Below are positions 58,441 through 64,000 of a stretch of DNA of 64,000 nt, piece after piece. The stretch spans positions 485,501-549,500 of the forward strand of contig JAPJBO010000033.1 of assembly GCA_030068145.1 (NCBI GenBank), in the 5' to 3' direction. The notes below the pieces were generated by a model that had not been told where the DNA came from, made no database searches, and worked only from the letters and a program-made list of their open reading frames with translations. Within the stretch, counting starts at the first letter, position 1. The number at the start of each line of letters is the position of its first letter. This stretch comes from Diplonema papillatum (Eukaryota > Euglenozoa > Diplonemea > Diplonemida > Diplonemidae). Made by a program: the position numbers and the translations under genes.

Positions 58441-60028
58441 TGGAGAGTATGGTTATACTGAACTTCCCGGAACGACAGCTGCACATGACAAGTGAAGCGA
58501 AACCAACGAAACGTGCGATTAGCAATGCCGACTGCGGGTACCGTAGGTTAACAGACCAGAAACGGCGCAGCCCTGAAACCAACCCGACCTACCTTCCGGA
58601 CAGGTGAGAAGCAAAACCTCCGGCAAGCAAAACTGAAGCTCACACAAGAATAAACAAATCGAAGTAAAACATGGATAGATTCAATCATGCCCCCTCCCCT
58701 GCCAAAAGTATTCAGCTGCCACCAGTCTGACACTTGCTTTCGTTGGAAAAATGAAGTCATGACGATGTGAACATAATAATGCACCGCACAGGCTTTTGAG
58801 CCAAGCATCAATCCATTTTTTCGAACGATGCTCTCTCTGCCGTGCCAACAACAGGTCTCGTGTGCCGAAGTAGGAAATCGGGAAGCCATTTTCGGTGATT
58901 TGAAATGATTCTGCGCTCCAACCTCCGGCGAGAGGGCACCCTAAAAGGCTGATTGGGAACGGAGCCCTCCACTTCGGAACTCGCCAACACCTGAGTTTGC
59001 TTCAGTTCACTGTGAAACTGAAACGAACTCAGGTCTTGCCACAAACGTGCAGTGCCATCGCACTGGTGAACAACAGGCGAAACCAAGCCCAAGCGTTGCA
59101 AATCAAGAACACCGATTTTGGCCCCGCAAACCCGGTTTCCCGTTTTTCGGACACCGAAGGGGTTCTGCAAGCAGAACTAACCAGAAGAACGCCTTGGTAC
59201 ACCAAAGTTTCACCTGGCCACTGACCAGATCACTCGAACACGAGAACTAAATCTGGCCATGTGACGCGTCGGAGCTTGCAAGGCCGGAATTTGGTCCTCC
59301 GAAGAGAGCTACGGTGTTCTTGGCAGACCCCCCTCTCGGCCCTCCCAGTAGTACTTCTGCGAGAGACCGGATCACGGTGCCTGGACGGGGGGGCAAACGC
59401 GTAGGGCCGACAGGCAGACACTGCGTGGGAGTCAACAATCAAGGAAAAAATCAGGAGGATCGGAGTGAACTGGAGCTCGACGATGGTTTCTTGGCAGGAA
59501 AACGATGAGAAAGCCTATATTTTTTCGTGCTCGTAGGAAATACTCGAGGAGGCCCGCCATGCCTCCATGAAAATGTGCTACAGTCCACAAGAAACGTAGG
59601 TAAATCCACAAGCTGCTTGGGGACACAACTGGCGTCGAGGTAAGTCGCCTGGAGTAGGGTGGAGGTCCCGTATTTCCTCGACGATGTTGGTGAACTCCTT
59701 GCTGACACAATAGTCAGAATGCTGAGCTGATCCGCAGGCATCGGTAGGTATCCCTCTGCTACGGCTCTAAGTATGGAAATGTCGGCGACGCAGCACTCAC
59801 AATAGACTTCCCCCGATGGAATGTACACGAAGGAGCTGTCAAGAGGTGGCTCCACTATTGTGTCATTGTTTTCCCGCCCATTCGTAGCCCAAAAACTTGG
59901 TGCTAGCATAGAGCACGCATGAGAGACCATGTTCTCCCGGGGGGGCTTTCCGTTCAAGGATCGAGAAAGCAGCGAGGTCATGATCTTTTCTTTTTTGTCT
60001 CCTTCTGCCGAGGTTCGCTTCGTTTTCT

Positions 60029-60110
60029 TCTCGAAAGTACGCAAGTACTTCAAGGAATAGTTAACTAAACCTCTTGGGTTTGTGCTGCTGACGGTTGCGG
60101 GGGGTCGGAG
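60029..60110 (+). repeat. Dispersed repeat family C, copy 2
   Basis: Partner of 57113-57190; both are followed by AGCAGGACCG-like sequence (compare about 57210 and 60126), so the shared unit may be near 150-200 bases. Confidence 0.7.
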
Positions 60111-61831
60111 AACCTGACGTTAGTAAAGCAGGACCGGCCTCGCTCCATTAGGTGAGGGAAACCCCAAGAATATGGGCACCCTCTTTTTTCTATTCAACTG
60201 TGACTTAACTAAGTCTTGAAAGCAAACCCTGCAGGGGAATAGTTGACTAGACCTTCATAGCGTACTCAAGAAAGGGTACCCAAGAGTTTAACGACGCACA
60301 GGTTGCCGTCAGGAGCATTACGCCCACGTTCCCCTGCTGGGGCCTACCTACCGGAGAAGAGGCCTTTAATCAATAGAGGCTAAAAGCCATTTGTGGACCG
60401 ATGTCCCTGTCCACGGCCGCTGCCGTGTCAGCTATTGGTAGACCCAGTGCAACCATGCAAAACAAAAAACGAATTTTCAAAGAAGTTCCTTCTTTCTTTG
60501 CGAAAAAGCGAACTTTCACTCTAAAAGAAGTTACGGTAAATGAAAATCTTCCGCAAAGCAGTCGTGTGAGCGTGTCAGCTTGTCAAAACAGGGCAAATGC
60601 ATGTCTCGATCAAAACTCGGAGAGTTTTAGCGCGCAATCAAGAGCTCAGACTCAACTATTCACACACCGTTGACGATCACTGCAAAAATATGTGCTCTGG
60701 AGTGGAGGGGGGCTTTTCGTTCTGCTATCTCCAATTTTATGAAGCTATACTTCGTTCAATAGTTCTGTTTTCGGTGTAGTTTCTTTTCGCAACTTAAATG
60801 AGGGGAACGACTCTCTCCTTCGGCCAGATTGTTCAGCTGCTGTCTGCTGTACGTGTTTCCTTTTCTTCCGTTTACTTTTTGAAGATACAATGTACGCGAG
60901 TGGTAGCAAGCTGTGCAGAATCAGTGTCGGAGTCTCATATGTCACGGTGCAAACTGCTCGTCGTTGCACAAATTACCTACCGTCCGGGATTGTTCTACTT
61001 GGTCATCCGGAGACCTAAAATCCCAGAATCTCAAGCGAACTCGGAAACTAAAATCCCAGAACTCGGAACCCCAGGGCCTAATTTGGCCGATTGTGACCGC
61101 CACAGCCCAGTCTCATCATCGTCAAGTTCGCTGGGTCTACGAGGCCGTTGCTACGGAGGTTGCTACAAGCTATTTTCAGGGCATACGGACCTTTCTTGAT
61201 GTGGTGCACGGGTTATGCGCAGGTAGCCAACGGCAGTCAATGTGAGTCTTGTCCACGGTCCAGAAGACGGCCCATTCTTGCTCCGTTTTGAATGACGAGT
61301 AGTTCTGAGCTTGCGAGCGTTGAATGACGTCTAAGGCGACACTTACCCTTCGCGTCACCGGCTGCTCATGCGAATGCTGATCGATCCGAGAGGAACGAAG
61401 GCTGCCAGTCCATCACATTCCTGTTGTCGCGCCTAAACCTTTACCTTTGCCACTGCACACAAGCAAGTCTTCGTCTTCGCTGAGGCTGTCCGGCGTGGCA
61501 GGGCGTGAACTCGGTAAACAGTGCATTTAGCGCCCCTAACCCTTGCACCTGCTTCCTATCTTCAGGCGTCTTGCACTCTACCACCAAACAATACCAGACC
61601 AAAAGGAGCAAGACTGGATGCGTCCACGGAAAAGCCAAAGGAAAAAAAGACAGATTTGCAATCGCCACCCTTTCCGCACCATTGCAGAGCATCGCAGCAT
61701 ATCAGAAAGTCGCTGCAAGCACCCAATACTTTGAGCTCCAAGGAAAGGGGCTGTCGCATACAACCGACTGCGTGCGACTGTCGCCCGAAGCACATACCGC
61801 TTCGGAAGGTGTTACGAGCATCCGCGGCGAG

Positions 61832-62938
61832 ATGGCGGAGGCGAGTTGCAGCCCCCGCTCACTGCCGCCTGCCGGTGAAGGGCAGCTTGAGCCGACGGCG
61901 AAGGCTCCCTCTCCCTCAGTCGTGGACTGCGGCGCCAGTGAGGCAGAGCCGGCCCTAGGAGCGCAGGACAACGAGGTGACAGGGGCGCTGCATCTGACGG
62001 GACCCGCCCAACACGACATCGAGCCGCCTCCCTCAACCGCTGCGCCGGTCGCCCAGTCTAAGGTGGTAGCGATGACCCAACTGCCCGTGGAGATGAACTC
62101 CGTAGGAACAGTGTGGATCCGAGACGAATCTTCGATGCCTGGCTCGGCGTTGCCTGACAACGATGGCTGGAGTACGTGGATACGAGGCAAAGACCTAGAG
62201 ACGAAGGATCTGACAGTGCCCGCTGAGAAGGCAAAAAGAGCAAAAGAGGTCGAACCAGCGATGGAGTCGACGCCTGGGTTGGTGAAGCTGTTTGAAAGCG
62301 CACCCATGGGCACGTGGATAGGAGACAGCGCCGCGAAGGGCCTGGCGACCGAGGTTGACGAACCTGAACCGGTGTTGGATGCCGCGCTTGGGTTCGAATT
62401 AGCAAGCGAGCCCCTTGAGAGTGATTGTTGGGACCCCCGAATGGAGGACAACCAACCGGCAGCGGCGGAAGAAGATCCCGTTGCAAACGATCCTCCGCTC
62501 CTTCCGAAGCACGAGAGCGAGCCAGCCGTGCTCACGACGCACACGATGGTGAAGCCTTTCGACAGCGCCCGCTTAGGCGCGTGGATTCGCGGCAACGCCG
62601 TCACAAACGTCGTCTCCGGCGGGATAGCAGACGAAGCCGGTTTGAAGGTCGGCATGCGAATCGTGCAGCTGAACGACGAACCTGTCGACCCTGCCACAGT
62701 CTCCGCGAAACTGCGCAAGGCATGGCGGGAGACCGGGATTGTCGTCATGGTCGTCGAGCAGCAGCCGGAGGGCCCGCGCTCCAAGCGCTCGCTCGCGAAG
62801 GCGCGAGCAAGGCGGAGGAACAAGGAGCAGGCGCTCATCGTGTCCGAGTTCGTCGTCAAAATGATGAACGAGGACAGCGGCGAAGACGAGCCGCCGGACC
62901 TCTCCGACGGCACGCTACCAGACGACGCCGGCAGGTGA
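61832..62938 (+). CDS. PDZ-domain protein with repeated W-I-R-G motifs
   Basis: The frame is open from 61505, but composition turns GC-rich only near 61800 and the ATG at 61832 has a good context (GGCGAGATGG), giving 368 residues. The PDZ domain is at about 240-312: it opens VKPFDSARLGAWIRG and contains GIADEAGLKVGMRIVQLND, the usual AGL-x-VG-x-x-I core. Upstream are partial relatives of its first strand (VKLFESAPMGTWIG near residue 150; WSTWIRG; VGTVWIRD), set in acidic, Pro-rich sequence, which look like decayed duplicates. A basic stretch and an acidic tail follow. PDZ domains bind C-terminal peptides; the partner is unknown. The stop overlaps a GGCAG|GTGATC sequence that could be a splice donor, so the 3' end may be incomplete. 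An earlier start at 61505 would add about 109 residues. Confidence 0.7.
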   Translation: MAEASCSPRSLPPAGEGQLEPTAKAPSPSVVDCGASEAEPALGAQDNEVTGALHLTGPAQHDIEPPPSTAAPVAQSKVVAMTQLPVEMNSVGTVWIRDESSMPGSALPDNDGWSTWIRGKDLETKDLTVPAEKAKRAKEVEPAMESTPGLVKLFESAPMGTWIGDSAAKGLATEVDEPEPVLDAALGFELASEPLESDCWDPRMEDNQPAAAEEDPVANDPPLLPKHESEPAVLTTHTMVKPFDSARLGAWIRGNAVTNVVSGGIADEAGLKVGMRIVQLNDEPVDPATVSAKLRKAWRETGIVVMVVEQQPEGPRSKRSLAKARARRRNKEQALIVSEFVVKMMNEDSGEDEPPDLSDGTLPDDAGR

Positions 62939-64000
62939 TCGAGCGAGAGTAATCGCACACGGTCCTTCCCCATCGGCGAGTTCCCGTGCTTTCTTCGCAC
63001 GCGTCGTGTTGCGAATACCTGGGGGCGACGCCACGCAGTCCCCAGCTGCGACCACCCGGCGCGCGAACCGACGCAAACGCGAAGAAACGAGCGAAACGAG
63101 GAGTCCTCCGACAATGGCTTCGCTACAACGACGCCCACTCGTAGGCCGCCCCCGCGGCGGCGCAACAAACGCGTTCCGTCTGCTGTAACGTGGACACGGA
63201 GTGTCGCACAGAGCGTTGCTCAGGGTAGTCGAAGGCCTGACGAACACCTTAATGCAACAAACTTACAAACCCACACACCTGCAACACTGTGGCCAGGTCG
63301 CCTGCTGCTAAATGAGCCATGTGGTTGCCCAGCCGCTGAATGAGCCATGCCGTTCCTCGTGTCTCCGCACCAAGCTCCAAAGGCGCGGTGCACCCTTTTT
63401 GGTAGCTTTGAGAGCGCCGAAGACGTCCAGCTATGTCCGTGCAGCATGGGTTTCCGGACTTGTTTTTTTGTATAAGCACCTGCTTTGTAGAAAAAACTGA
63501 GAAGACTGGCAGTTGCGAAATCCCAAAGGTATAGCGTGATACTGATCGGCATGCCGACGACTCCCCACTATCGCAGCAACATATTCCCAATCTCAAAGGA
63601 GGTAAATATGCTGTAGCCCACACGAAAACCTGGGTTTAGTGGCGGGCGTAAGCGTTCAACAAGTACGGGGCAAAGCAGTCTGCGCATTCAGAGCTCACGC
63701 CTTTGAACTCGTTCATAAAGAAAGAAGGGAGGAAGCGGCCAGGCGAAACGTCGTTCGAGCCCTTCTTTCGACCGACAAGGACACTACGCTGGGTGTAATC
63801 GGTGATCCAATTGTCCAGTTCAGTTGACTCTCGCTCGCATCGTTTTTCGAAAACAATCAAATCAAAAAAAAGACGAAAGAAGAGTGTGAGCTCAGGTTTC
63901 GGAGGAGAATGAAGCCTAGCGATCGTATTTTTCACTCACAAACCTTCCCCGGCACATACACATAAAGAGTTTGCTGCTTGGTACGTTCAAGATCCAGACT
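62939..64000. other. Intergenic DNA with a dispersed repeat
   Basis: No gene is recognised. The stretch 63460-63665 is a repeat shared with kinase intron 3. A small Arg-rich frame at about 63006-63188 has no recognisable similarity. Confidence 0.5.
63460..63665 (+). repeat. Dispersed repeat family A, long copy
   Basis: Starts TTGTATAAGCACCTGCTTTG and ends GGGTTTAGTGGCGGGCGTAAGCGTTCAACAA-like; positions 5572-5700 in kinase intron 3 carry both ends (TTGTATAAGAACCTGCTTTG, AGCGTTCAACAA) with the middle deleted. The middle (about 63533-63610) also matches 46770-46850. Confidence 0.82.

Larger units (their letters stand above)
55421..61831. other. Long intergenic region with dispersed repeats
   Basis: No gene is recognised. 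Repeats seen: a family near 57113-57190 and 60029-60110; blocks like GGCAGTGGCCTGCCTA at about 57330-57375 and GCTAGCAT...GCATGAGAG at about 59890-59935, related to the ends of two introns in this window; a pair at 58105-58230 and 58285-58400 (both with ACAGTTTGCCTCTGGGG, AACAGCGAAATCTTT and CGAAATTAGTACGGT); and a relative of the kinase intron 2 repeat near 61005-61070. The DNA between 61505 and 61831 stays open in the frame of the next gene but is less GC-rich. Confidence 0.55.

Overview
This window looks like nuclear DNA of a microbial eukaryote, probably an alga or other protist. Its coding exons are very GC-rich and end codons almost only in G or C. GT-AG introns join them in phase, and AT-richer, pyrimidine-rich intergenic DNA separates them. 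It also holds rRNA fragments of cytosolic eukaryotic type and a decayed non-LTR retrotransposon. I could not fix the lineage. A small module ending in WSDGDVW in the phospholipase C recalls modules I associate with dinoflagellate-like proteins, which is only a weak hint.

Layout. 1-709: short tandem repeat and a 5'-truncated retroelement copy. 793-9009 (+): five-exon gene for a 1516-residue receptor-like protein with two membrane segments, a degenerate class III cyclase domain, a complete protein kinase domain and a degenerate PP2C domain; a piece of 28S rRNA sits in its fourth intron. 10379-25091 (+): four-exon gene for a giant (4661-residue) modular, probably GPI-anchored surface protein. 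25092-28499: no recognised gene. 28500-30430 (-): frameshifted non-LTR retrotransposon, then an RNase H remnant on the other strand, then the 3' end of 18S rRNA, ITS1, 5.8S rRNA and part of ITS2. 31781-46493 (+): a second, almost identical copy of the giant gene. 46494-50532: no recognised gene. 50533-54960 (+): phosphoinositide-specific phospholipase C with EF-hand, X, Y and C2 domains, followed by tandem repeats derived from its own last codons. 55421-61831: non-coding DNA with dispersed repeats. 61832-62938 (+): PDZ-domain protein. 62939-64000: non-coding, with a dispersed repeat that also occurs inside a kinase intron.

Function. The kinase fusion and the phospholipase C are signalling proteins and the giant pair are probable surface glycoproteins, but nothing in the sequence shows that they act together. 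The points most worth following are the pseudo-cyclase/kinase/pseudo-phosphatase receptor, the duplicated giant gene with its homogenised body and diverged flanks, and repeats shared between introns of unrelated genes (introner-like).
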